In this document: in pieces, positions 10,734 to 20,842 of the stretch
Layout of the letters: every line of letters starts with the position of its first letter
Position numbering within the stretch: the stretch's first letter is position 1
NCBI GenBank assembly: GCA_900155495.1
Contig: FTLJ01001177.1
Location: forward strand, 33,377-97,376
From: Porogramme epimiltina
Taxonomy: Eukaryota; Basidiomycota; Agaricomycetes; Polyporales; Polyporaceae
Length of the DNA stretch: 64,000 nt
Direction of reading: 5' to 3'
Notes under the pieces: generated by a model
Seen by the model: the letters and a program-made list of their open reading frames with translations, nothing else
Database searches by the model: none
What the model was told of the DNA's origin: nothing
Made by a program: the position numbers and the translations under genes

Positions 10734-11377
10734 CTAGGGGCCGACCCCGAGGAGACGGTCCTTTACCGTGAGCCGCTCGTTCGCTGGAAGAAAGGCGACG
10801 GATCAGCACCAGGTGGAACAAGTAGAGCGCGTGTCGGATAGGCACGAGTGTGCAAGTGAAAAAGAGGGAGACGCAGAAGGAAGTGGGGAAAGGGTAAGGA
10901 TGGGGTGCTGACAGAGGTCAAGTAGGCTGCAGTAGGGATTGGGGGAGAGGGGCTGGGAAAGGCCACAGCAAGAAGGGCCGCGAGTAGAAGAGGTTGAAGA
11001 TAAACAAGGAGCGAGACGCACGGTTGTACTGGAGCAGCTTTTCGATGAGGTCGACGTGCGTGAGGACCATGCGCCGGCAACAATAACGCTTCAGCTGCAG
11101 CTGGTCGAGGGCATCTCTACACAATAGATAGAGAATGCGTCAGCTTGACGAGAGCGAGGGATAGGATGCGATAGGACGCGTGCAGGACGAACAGACAGTG
11201 GCGGGGGCAAGCAAACAAGAGACTCACCCCTCGCTAATGTCCTTCGCAAGCAGGTCTAGGTACGCGTTCCACTTGTCGCCAATGACCTTACCGCAAGAAA
11301 AGCATCGTACTGGAATGATCTGCGCGCAAACGAGGCGTTAGAGAAGGTTCGACGTGCAAAAAGGTCGCGCTCACCAT
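10734..11377 (-). CDS. RPB10: RNA polymerase I/II/III subunit RPB10 (ABC10-beta)
   Basis: Small zinc-binding subunit shared by the three nuclear RNA polymerases; it holds the assembly platform of the two large subunits. Exons: 11377-11375, 11319-11228, 11116-11022, 10783-10734; 79 aa. The first coding exon is the ATG alone, followed by a GTGAGC donor. Seen: [18 protein letters not shown] with the first CxxC (Cys7, Cys10), then [18 protein letters not shown] with the Cys44-Cys45 pair and [12 protein letters not shown], all hallmarks of RPB10. The last intron (238 nt) is the longest; splicing it gives [17 protein letters not shown], slightly longer than the usual 67-72 aa. Reading through instead gives a hydrophobic tail unlike any RPB10. 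Confidence 0.93.
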
Positions 11378-11847
11378 CGCGGTCAGGAGCAAGAGGCGGA
11401 AGAGCACCCTCAACCCTAACCCGATGGGATGTCAATTTGCGGAAAGAGGAACGTGATCAAAGCGGATGGCGCGGCCCGGCATGACATCATATTCTGAGTG
11501 CCGCAATGCTGGCATCCGACTCGGAGGCAGCGGACGGTGTTCACTCGCGCAAACTATACACATTCGCATATGCTTCCGTGTTCAAGGAGAGAAAATGGGG
11601 GTACCACCAAGTCACCAAGGCGGAGAAACTAACAGGCACACAGACAACGATGTAACAGAGCATGAATAGCATTGCACACATCCTAATCCAAAGACGAGTA
11701 ACCGTATACCGATGGGGATAGTCTACACTTCAGGAGAGGGGCGTGTTCAACGTCGTAACTTGTCCTCGTGTCAGTTCGTGAGTGGTCGTATGTCGACATA
11801 ACTGCGGCGATAAATATTGTTTCCTAACCCGTTAGCGTAAGGCGAGC
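11378..11847. other. Intergenic
   Basis: Between RPB10 and the PX-GH18 gene. No gene seen; it contains the RPB10 promoter side and the 3' UTR of the chitinase-like gene. Confidence 0.5.
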
Positions 11848-14379
11848 CTACTTGCCCAGGTTCGACCGGATGGCGTTCTGGAGCGTGTACCCGTCGTCCT
11901 GCAGCACCATATGTCAGCTTTGCCCCCGCGCGCAGCACAAAGGCGAGCGCACCTGGTCGAGCGACCACGTGAAGCACCCAGCCATGCCGTTCTGCTTCGC
12001 AAAGAGCGCCTTGTCCCCGAGGGACCACGTGTCGTCGTACGTGACGACGACCTTGCGCGTCGTGTTGTACAAGAACGGTGTGTCACTGCAGTCGTCCCAA
12101 GCTACCAAAAGCAGGCGCGTCAGCCTCCCTCACTCTCGAGCGCGTGCGCGCGACGCACCCATGGTGTACCCGTTCGCCTCGCCGTACGTCCCATCCGAGT
12201 TCTTCTTGAGCGCGCCGAGCGCGACGAGCTGGTTGAACGGGATCTGCTGCCCAAAGTACGCGCTCAGGTCGCCCGCGGCGGCCTCAGAGACCACCTTGTG
12301 CTCCTTCGAGCGCGCGTGAGCGCCGTGCAGCGCATTCGGCTCGCCGCGCTCCTCCTCTTCCTCCGCCTCGCCCTCCTTGCGCACGCGCGGCACGGGGCAC
12401 GCGAGCCCGCGCCCGCCCATCCCAAGGCCGCGATCGGGGAGCCCGAGCACCTGCTGCGCGTACGCGCGCACGTCGAACCCGGGCTGCGGGAGCGCGATCT
12501 CGTGGAGGACCGTCTTGGAGCTCTGCGAGACGTACCCGTACAGCGGGAGGCCGAGCATCAGCTTCGACGCGGGGAAGCCCGCCGCGGTCCACTGCGCGAG
12601 CGCCGCCTGCGCCGAGTACTGCGGCAGCGACGAGTTCCCGCACAGGTTCCCGAGCGGCGCGTTCGGCCCCGGGCTCGAGGACGAGCCCCAGGTGTCGTAG
12701 TTCCTGTGCGCGCGCGGCGGAGTGGTGTCAGTTTGGGTGCGGGGCTGTGGGAGGGGCGAGGCGGAAAGCGACTCACATGATGTTCGCGTAGGTCATGACC
12801 GAGGCGTACGCGGAGACGTCAGTGAGCGGCGAGCCGTTCGCGCCTGTCCACGGCAGCGGCGTGACGGCAGCAGAGATGATCTTTGACGTTCCGAGAGCGG
12901 TGCGGAGCGACTTGAAGAACGACAGCAGATTAGCGGCGTCGGCAGACGAGTACGGGTTCCCAGCGCCGGACTCGTTGGGGTACTCCTGTGAATGGTCCAG
13001 ACCGTGTCAGGGGCGTGAACCTTGTCTAGAGAAAGAGAACTTGCCCAATCGATGTCGATACCTACATTAGGACATGTCAGTCAGGGAGGGGACATACAGA
13101 GATTGCGATCCGCGGACATACCGTCGAGACTGTATGTGTTGACTGCGCTGACACAGGCGTTCACGAATGTCGTGCGGTTCGCGGAAGTGCTCATGGTCTG
13201 CGAGAAATACGTGCTCCCGCCCCATCCGCCTGCAAGAGTCGTGTTCAGCGCTTGTCTGAGTATATCTGACAGACGGAGCTCCCACCGATGGAAAGAACAA
13301 CCTTGGTCCCCTGGCCGCTGTTGTGGGCGCTCGAAACGAGGGTCTTGAGCGTGGACGTCGACCCCGAGTCGAAGGAAACGCCCGAGGAAGCGTTCGGGGT
13401 AGCGAAGGCTGGTAGCGGGGCGCGTTAGCAACATGACCATACACGTCGAGTTCTCTCCCAAAATCAAAGTTAAAGTTGACTTCGCTGTGCGGCGGCTTCG
13501 CAGCGGAGATAGAGCGATTTGGCTAGAGGAAGCGCGGGGGTCACGGTGACGCCGTGATCCACACTAGAATCACTCTAGCGCGCTTGTAACGCGACACGCG
13601 CGGGGAGGATACGAGAGGCGTCGTCATGCGGCACACGACGGTGGACGGGGGCTCGTTGGGCCTCCAGGGTCGAGTCCTGGGTCCAGATACGAGCCGCATG
13701 ATAAAGCGAAGGTTCGGGCTTCGCTTCCACATGGTAATGCACACCGGAGATAGAAGAGAAAAACGGCGCCCGGGGGGGAGTGAGCGGACGTACCGAAGAG
13801 GATGATATCGAACTTGGAGAAGTCGAGCGAGGCCGGAGGGTTCGTGTCGGAGGACCAGTCGGGGTAGTACGCGGCAGCAACGGGTGTCGCCTCCACACTG
13901 ACGAGCGATTGGGCCTCCAGCGCAGCCTTGCGAGTGAGGGTCGAAGGGAGTGCGTCTTCCATGCTCAGCTTGCCGGAGGGCGTCGCAGCGGTGGAGGGCG
14001 TGAGGAAGTCGATGACGAACTTGTGGACACGGAACTGGGGGGAATCGAGAAGGCCGGTAAGGTAAGCGGAAAGCCCAGCCTTGCGCTCAGCGATGAGGGT
14101 GTCATCGAGCCAAGCAGAAGGCACGAAGGTGGTGGAGAGGATCCGCTTGGGAGGGAGGGAGCCGGGGTCGTTGATAGTGTCGTGGAGAGCAACAAACTAA
14201 CAGAGATGGTCTGATGAGAGAACGCAGAACAGACGTTGGGGAGAGCGCACCTCGGAGTACCGCTTGGAGACCAAGGACGTCTTGCCGTTCGCTGTCTTGA
14301 CCTCGACGGTGTAGAGAATGTGCGGCCTCGGGAAGGAGGTGGTGGTGTGGCCGACGACGGAGGCGGAAGAGACAGTCAT
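11848..14379 (-). CDS. PX domain-GH18 chitinase fusion protein
   Basis: Predicted 577 aa protein joining a phosphoinositide-binding PX-like domain (about residues 20-130) to a glycoside hydrolase family 18 domain (about 148-577). Exons: 14379-14251, 14196-13794, 13408-13286, 13229-13122, 13061-13045, 12985-12777, 12703-12159, 12101-11953, 11898-11848; all phases agree. PX signs: SKRYSEF with Arg40, LPPKR and AERKAGLSAYL. GH18 signs: AAAYYPDW, VVLSIGGWGGS and DGIDIDWEYPN, giving the DxxDxDxE motif with acid Glu261, MNYDTW, and a final FTWSLDQDDGYTL. There is no signal peptide. The 385-nt intron lies between the halves of GH18 strand 1, not between the two domains; PX and GH18 share one uninterrupted exon (14196-13794), so the fusion does not depend on a splice guess. 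An acidic EAEEEEE insertion sits late in GH18. Presumed role: intracellular or unconventionally secreted chitin hydrolysis. Confidence 0.86.
13041..13045 (-). other. GC-AG splice donor in the chitinase gene
   Basis: After the DIDW codons the sequence reads TGG then GCAAGTTC, and only a GC donor here restores the frame to GAG TAC CCC (the catalytic Glu) after a TTCACAG acceptor at 12986-12992. No GT donor in a suitable phase is nearby. Confidence 0.75.
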
Positions 14380-16556
14380 GGAGGGCGTACGGTGTGGAGG
14401 GAAAGAAGGATGGGAGGGAGGTGGAGTAGTGTGGAGGGATATGTTGGGGGCGACATATATACAGTGTGGCAACAGAAGAAGACACGACGGGGCTGTATAA
14501 GGAAAGGATGATGAGCGGGGGCAACGACATGAGAGCAGAAACGGAGAGCCGCATGGGCAACGGAAGTCTCCTGGACTGGATCGAGGGTGCCGCGGACGCC
14601 AGGCGGGGAGAAGAAGACGATGATATCACCCGTCCGCCTTCGGCTTCTTCGTATGGACACGTGCCGCCGCCCAATCGTGCGTCGTCCACTCGGCGGCACT
14701 GCTCCCGGCTCCTCGTATCTCCAGTAGACAACTCGCCGACTACTACAGCCCCTGTTCATGACGTCGGCCAACACTGCAGATCCGCGTATTGAGAGGGCAG
14801 TATACAGCGCTGCGCAGGCCTGGGCCCGAGCTGCATGTGTCTCCGAGGAGCGTTGTCGTCATATGAAGGCACGCTCCAGCTGCCCGTTACGGCGCCCACG
14901 CTACGCGGGACCGAACCTATGACCAGCCGCTCCACCGTCAAGCTTCGGGCAGTAACCCGAGTAGCCCTCCGCGCGTGCCTTCATATTCAGAACTTTGACC
15001 CGCATGATTTGTAGCCTGTTCGCAGAACAGGTCCATTTCAATCCCCGTGCCGCGGAATGCACAAGACAGACGCACCGCCCGCTTTTTTTTCGCCCCGCCT
15101 CGCGCCGTCGCGCTTCTGGCGCGGAGATCACGCTGTGTTATCAGCCACCTGAGCGGAACGGCGTTGCTTGGGAAAATGAATCCGTTTGATAGAGGCGGTG
15201 ACGCAGAGGGCTCCTAATAGAGCTTTCCCGGCGCAGTCTTCTTCGTACTGCGCCCGTGCAAAGTTCATAATACAGACATCGAGACAAGAGTAGGATCGTG
15301 TGCCCCTTGACCGGACATAGGGATAGACGGCAAGGTCGGCGATTCCAGTGCCAGCCGATACGGGGTCAGGGGGTTGAACCCTCTTTCACCTGTACAAAAA
15401 TTGACAGGGTAAGCCGTCTGCCGCGAAGGCACAAATGAGATAGATTTGCCTAGTACGCTACACGTAGATCCAGGGGGCAATCGGGCCCGAGGCGAATGAC
15501 GGCACCCGGTTGGATAACTTGTTATACAGGGCATCGCTGGCGCGAACAGCATCAGGGTATGGAGCACTTCTTCAAGGTTTCCCCAGCATAGTAAGTTTCA
15601 CAATGTAGACTCAAGCGCACGAAGTGACATGCACGCATGGTGGACGTCCGAGATAGAGGAGTGTTCAGCGTGGTGGCGCTGGCCAAGCGCGCAGGGGTCG
15701 GAGATCAGGAACGCCACACGGCACGGCCGCTGGCTCCGATGAGTTCGATCTCCGCCACAATTCTCCAGTCCGGCCTGCCAAAGTCGCCCGGCGTCAACTT
15801 CAACTTAGTTCATGTCGCGAATACCGTGGACTGACCGCCATTCTATCAAAGTTTGAGCATTGTACCTAGGTGTCATTCCCGACGACGATGATACACACGG
15901 ATATGAAATGTCAATCGTCAGAGTATGGCGATCATTCCCTCGTCGGTCATACAGCAAACTGTGAGTACCAAATTTATTCGGTAGCAACACCGGTGATAGA
16001 CACTTATTATATGAACTTGTAGAAACAGCCGCCCTCGATTCATCTTGGGGGGAAACAGGGGCGCAATCTGACACTCCTAATTGGGGATATCCCCCGGTGT
16101 TTTCGAGAATTGTAGATGGCGTAGGTGCGACTGGCGCCGGAGCTCCACCTGCAACATTCCAGGGCGGTCTCTCCTAGCTCTACGCTGTCATACACAGAAA
16201 GGACTTGTTTTCGCTCCTCATGGTAATATTAAGTGCCACCATATGTCAATATGGAGTCAACACTCCTTCCGGGTTTGTAGGCCACACCACACTGCGGTAT
16301 TCCATGCTCGCAACCCGACGCAGCCTACCGGCCTCTGCCCCTCGCTCCTCGACCATGTCGGATGCAGCACACGCGTTGTATAAACATTTACACTGCCGTA
16401 AACACCAGGTTCTACAATACAACATCTCCTACGCGGACGTCAGTACTTCACTGCTCAAGTAGCGCATCAAATCAGCACTCATACTGGTAGCTACTAGTTT
16501 GACATTACTCGGGAACCGTGTACTCACTTTCTTACTTGTGATAGGACAACCAACAT
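14380..16556. other. Long intergenic region
   Basis: Apart from the chitinase promoter near 14455, nothing convincing is seen over 2.1 kb. Short open frames on both strands lack splice support, domains or signal peptides. Confidence 0.5.
14454..14462 (-). promoter_or_regulatory. TATA-like box of the PX-GH18 gene
   Basis: GTATATATG on the minus strand, about 75 nt upstream of the ATG at 14379, a normal distance for a fungal core promoter. Confidence 0.5.
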
Positions 16557-16776
16557 TCAGTTGTATCCACTGCGGCCGTCACAGACGAGATGCAGCTCCG
16601 TCTCCGCGTCGGAGCCGCACCCGGAGGCTTGAAAATAGAGAGCGATGAAGACGCAACCTGGTCAGCGAACGACACTGTCGCGACCGGAACCGGGCCCACT
16701 CACTGTCATCCTGGGGCATCGGCGCCGCGGCGACGAGTGCCGCGAGAGAGAGAAGGAGCACAGTGAACAGCTTCAT
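16557..16776 (-). CDS. Small secreted cysteine-containing protein (candidate)
   Basis: Two exons, 16776-16704 and 16657-16557, give a 57 aa protein. A clear signal peptide (MKLFTVLLLSLAALVAAAP) is followed by MPQDDSCVFIALY, then ASGCGSDAET and LVCDGRSGYN at the end; three Cys in the mature part. The intron has GTGAGT and CCAG ends. Read without splicing the tail is an Arg-rich run unlike a secreted protein, so the spliced form is preferred. A TTAAAA element at 16875-16880 lies about 100 nt upstream. No family recognised; secretion is inferred from the leader only. Confidence 0.6.
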
Positions 16777-17665
16777 GGCAGTCGATGAATGCAGTTAGTG
16801 GTCGATGCAAGAGGTGTGTAGTGCGATCAGAGTGGCTGTTGGTGAGTCTCCACTCCGCTGCGCGACAGCCTCCCTTTTAACCACGAATTCAGCCCGAACC
16901 CCGGAAGCACCAAACCCTGGTAGATATGAGCCAGCTGAGATACGGTCTCAAGTCCGGTATCGTTCGCTGGGTTGTAGTGGACTGACTGCGGCGTGAGCTG
17001 TGATCCGTGCAAGACAGCCAAGGGGCAGGATCCTCACTTGGACCGACGATCGTCTTATCGGAGAAGCTTTTGGGGAACACTTCAGACACGGGTGTATCCA
17101 TATTTAGCTGAGGTGCGATTTGATTTTCCTTGAGGCTGCACCGATTCTCTAATCCTTCCTTTCTAGAACGCTTTACATTTACAAGAGACATCTAGGCTCG
17201 GGCTCTCTGAGGCCAACATGCTCGCAAAGTTTGTTAGACCTACGTCCTCTTTCGCAGCGGCGGTGTTACTACGGCATTTAGTGAGTATTTCAGGGTATTG
17301 CCGGCGCTCGGCCCCAGTTCCATGTCGTAAGATTATCACAGCTGAGCAATTTGGGTTCCTCTCAGCCCAGGTCACCCGCTCCCTGGCACCGCAAGGGACG
17401 GGCCGAGCCACACTTGACATATCCGGGCGCGGGCGAGAGCGCAGATGGGGCAGCAACCGTCACCGCCCATCTGAATGGGGTGGAGACCTCCACGGCTGCG
17501 CTGCGAAGACCGTAGGAGTGCAGAGGTTAGATCGCGTATTAGTGGAAGGCAAGGGCCTCCGGGATCGATCTTTGGTATCGACGGTACGTCATGCGTGCGG
17601 ATCGCGTTTAATTTGTTAGCTAACTTTGGATATAGACTATTGCCCGGGCCTTTGTCATAACTTGG
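16777..17665. other. Intergenic
   Basis: Promoter of the small secreted protein, then about 800 bp where open frames exist (for example 17218-17619 on the plus strand) but show no recognised motif. It may contain upstream debris of the BTB-like remnant. Confidence 0.4.
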
Positions 17666-18230
17666 ATGCGCCGATTCGATTTGGTTCTACTGCGCCCCTC
17701 GTTTGTTTGTATTCTTGACGTTGACGACCAAAGGATCAGGGAATATGCGGTCGTCTCTGGTCTTCCCCGTATGTGACCGGTTACACTCTTTGATAACCCG
17801 CTCCTGAGTGCTGACTTCCTAGCGTGCAGACATATATTTCGGCTAAACAATCTAGTAGACGGATGGAACCACGATGACGGGAGCGTGGAGTACCTCGATG
17901 CAGTGGAACTCAATAGAGTCTTCAACGGACGCGATGCCCTGGCACAGAAGAACATAAATCAAATTGTCGCGCTCCTGACTTACGTCCCATGTGACGGATG
18001 CACCAGCTCCAGAGTCGTATCACCGGCCGACTTGGCAGAGAAGGGGGGCCGTCAGAGCGACGAAGCCCCTCGAAGACCATAGGATAAACTTCAAGTTGAC
18101 CAGAAAGGGCTTCTGTCAGGCGTGCAAGGATCAATTCTTCAATGCTGGACTGGAGCGGCACAGGAAGTTGCGGATGTACCTACCCAAGATCTTGGGTGTG
18201 AATGTCGGTGACCAAGATTGTTCAAGGTGA
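17666..18230 (+). pseudogene. BTB/POZ-type protein, C-terminal remnant
   Basis: Two stretches resemble the C-terminal half of the large agaricomycete BTB/POZ family: after an intron (donor about 17770, acceptor TTCCTAG about 17822), CRHIFRLNNLVDGWNHDDGS...ELNRVFNGRDALAQ...LLTYVPCDGCTSS, matching the usual DG-x-x-x-DGT...L...C..GR..L pattern, and, in a different frame at 18090-18230, FCQACKDQFFNAG...R...LPKILGV, matching the final C..C......R......LP..F. block. The frame change between them and the lack of a BTB domain upstream indicate a decayed or truncated copy. Family assignment rests on pattern memory only. Confidence 0.42.
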
Positions 18231-19021
18231 TTTCCTCGTTCGAATTTACCAGGAGTCAACTTATTGAGCTGATGAACATTGCAGCATTTCCTCTCCATGA
18301 AGCTCTGGTGATGAGTGGTAGACACTACAGCACTCTTATGATGTCATCTACATATATGGAGTCGTGGTCGCACATCGTTGTTATTACGCTTAGTAACTTT
18401 GACTGTACATTTACTGCCACCCGTTATTGTCTGACAAGAACCAGCGCACCCCTTCTAGAAAGTTCAACCTCTTCCTGATCTAGTATATACTCCATGTCCT
18501 GTTGCTCTCACTCCGCCGTTTCCTATCATACTGAACTAGGGTATGTTTACACTAAACTTATCCTATCAGAGGCTTACTGGGCGAATGCGGCGAGCCCTAA
18601 TACCAGTGCAATCAGCTCGACAACGGTCCGGGCACGGCTCAATATTGATTTGACCTGCCTAATATGCGTTGATTTATCCACGCTACCCATTTCACACAGC
18701 GCTGTGGGTAACCCACATGGTGCAGCGGTCGCGTTTATTCAACATTATGCCTGTTTCTCTGGCGTCGCATCCAATGAGAACCTGAATAGACAAAACAACA
18801 GGGGGGTATACGACACGGGGATCACTCTCGGTGTGAATGGCGTACTACGCAATGATGAAAATGGAGTGCACCATCAGTCTCCCGGTCCTTTTGACATGTT
18901 TCTCCATTCCGGCGCCTCCTTAGAACTGGATATAAGGGAGAGATGTTGTGAGAAGCGACTCAAGCCAGCCAGCTTGCCTTTCCCCCCCACATACTGCGTC
19001 TCCTGAGCCGACCTGAAGACC
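18231..19021. other. Intergenic with TATA element near the end
   Basis: No gene seen. TATAAG at 18931-18936 lies 90 nt upstream of the ATG at 19022 and supports that small gene. Confidence 0.4.
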
Positions 19022-19258
19022 ATGGATTTCTTCAAGAAACTGCGATCACTCGTCGGCGCAACAGTTGTGCTTGCTGTATTGGCAGCAGCAGCTCCCCAGC
19101 TCAAATGCCCCCTGCACGAGTGCCAACTGGGTGAGCTCATCGACGCCTCGAACCAGGCACCCGCACACTTACCTCTCCGACACGTGTTCCAGCCGAAGTG
19201 GATTAATCTATTTCTGCTCAAGCCTAACGTGAACATGGCCGAGGTACGATGGCAATGA
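19022..19258 (+). CDS. Small secreted protein (candidate)
   Basis: A 78 aa frame starting in a good context (GACCATGG). The N-terminus MDFFKKLRSLVGATVVLAVL followed by AAAAPQ looks like a signal peptide, then KCPLHECQLGEL with two Cys. An internal GGTGAGCT could act as a splice donor, but the only nearby acceptor gives a very short product, so the unspliced frame is listed. No homologous family recognised. Coding status rests on the leader and the upstream TATAAG only. Confidence 0.35.
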   Translation: MDFFKKLRSLVGATVVLAVLAAAAPQLKCPLHECQLGELIDASNQAPAHLPLRHVFQPKWINLFLLKPNVNMAEVRWQ

Positions 19259-19615
19259 ACCTACGGTATGTCGACTAATAGGTTTCTGCGGAGGGGCTGT
19301 CCTCTCATTGCTTGAATAGATCCGCACACGGTTAATGCAAAGTCCCGGTTCATACGTTGGGAGTGGGCTACCAAGCCGTTGTATTTATTCATTCTTGGGG
19401 GAAGTCTGGCGGTAAAGCGCCGTGTAGGGACGTCGAATCCTCAAACGTTTCTGCGTGTCGTTAATTATGGCATCATTGTCTCTCGAAACCACAATATCAG
19501 GATATATATGTTACTATAAGGAAGCTCGTGTCAGCGACGACGGCTCAAACATAAGGAAGGACAACCGTACCACGAGTGATGGTACATGTTTGCAGCTTCA
19601 CTACTACCGACTGCT
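19259..19615. other. Intergenic
   Basis: 3' flanks of two convergent genes; nothing else seen. Confidence 0.5.
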
Positions 19616-20559
19616 TCAGCCTTTCTTTGCCTTCTCCTCGACTTCGACGATGTTGTCTTTCGGCACATTCTTCAGTAGCCCAACACCCTCCTCGATCATC
19701 TCCACGATGTCTCCACTGACATCGCCTTGGACAACGATCTCGTCCTGCCCTTGTGGATTCTTCGTTACAGATGCGCCAGTGGCAAACTTTTGTGCAAAGA
19801 ATTTGGCAGCCTTCTTCAAATCGACGTCTGCGGGCATAGCATGAGCAGCCCTCCTTGATAGAGAGACAACAATAGAGGACGTACCGAATGCTTCCAGTCC
19901 GTGCACCGCGGTGACGTGCTTCCGCTTATTGCGCTCTATCCGCTTGATCGTAACCTGTATACACGACGTATGAGCTCACGGAGACACAGCTCGTGTAAAA
20001 CAGACGTACTTGTGAAGCCTTGTTAGGAGGTCCGTTAGCTCGGTTGCGTCGCGAATGCAGTCAGATCTACGCACCATCTTCTTCTTAAGCGCAGCATCAG
20101 CCTTCGCCTCCGCCTTCGCCTCCTTCTTTGCCGTATCTTTCTCTAGCCTCTCCTGCGCCTCCAAACTCAACGTTCCAATCTTCGCTTGCAGCGCTTCTGC
20201 ATCCAAAATCCCCGTTCAGTTTCCCCTTCTTTCCCATCCCCCCCAAACCCGCCGCCGTCTACAGCAAATCCCAAATCCCCATTGCTCGAAAGAACGGATG
20301 GCACACCTTCCGAGTAGAATTTGTTATAGAGAGCCTCATTCTCCTCTTTCAGCCACTCCTTGCATCTTGTAAGGCTGGAGCCAAACTCGCAGTACTCCAC
20401 AGGGAACGAGCAAACTGTCCGCCGCGCGTGATATCAGAGATGCCGGCCACGAAGGGTATGGCGCGCGAATGGCGCTGGGGTTTGCGGACCTTGGCAGTAA
20501 ACCACCTGCACGGGGGCAACGGCCTCATTCGTTGATGCTTCTTGTCCGGTGCTTGCCAT
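19616..20559 (-). CDS. TMA22: Translation machinery-associated protein TMA22 (DENR homologue)
   Basis: Density-regulated protein homologue, which with TMA20/MCT-1 acts in ribosome recycling and reinitiation. Exons: 20559-20490, 20414-20307, 20196-20075, 20018-20010, 19954-19885, 19827-19616; 196 aa. Seen: an N-terminal Cys-rich block VVYCQVCSFPVEYCEFG, a central coiled Lys/Glu/Ala-rich linker, then the SUI1 domain VTIKRIERNKRKHVT...HGLEAF, DVDLKKAAKFFAQKFATGAS and DEIVVQGDVSGDIVEMI. The fourth exon is only 9 nt (Ala-Ser-Gln), between AACAAG and GTACGT; it is needed to keep the phase and gives the expected KKKMASQVTIKR sequence. Length fits the family. Confidence 0.93.
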
Positions 20560-20842
20560 GATGCAGGTCGATGAAGTCAAGGATGAAGACGGCAGGGAAA
20601 TCGCGGTGGGAGCAGAAAGGGTAATGGCGAGGAGTTAGCGAGATCGTGATCGTGCGTAACAACTCCAGATCTTATCTAATCTATGAAGTCGATTTCACGG
20701 GTCCACCACTACAAAATCGCATTCAAGCCAAGAAGTGTCTCTAAGAGTCTGGTGACTCGGCGCTGTTACATACAGATTTACTGATTTGATGTCACACTGA
20801 TACAAATTTCCTTTTATCTCCAAGAGTTTCGTTTTTACCACC
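20560..20842. other. Short intergenic
   Basis: Promoter of TMA22 and 3' flank of the DAHP synthase gene; nothing further seen. Confidence 0.5.

Noticed and set aside
13600..13700. Possible tRNA gene in the long chitinase intron (GGGTCGAGTCC resembling a T-loop)
   Set aside because: One base short of the B-box consensus and no matching acceptor stem or anticodon arm could be folded on either strand.
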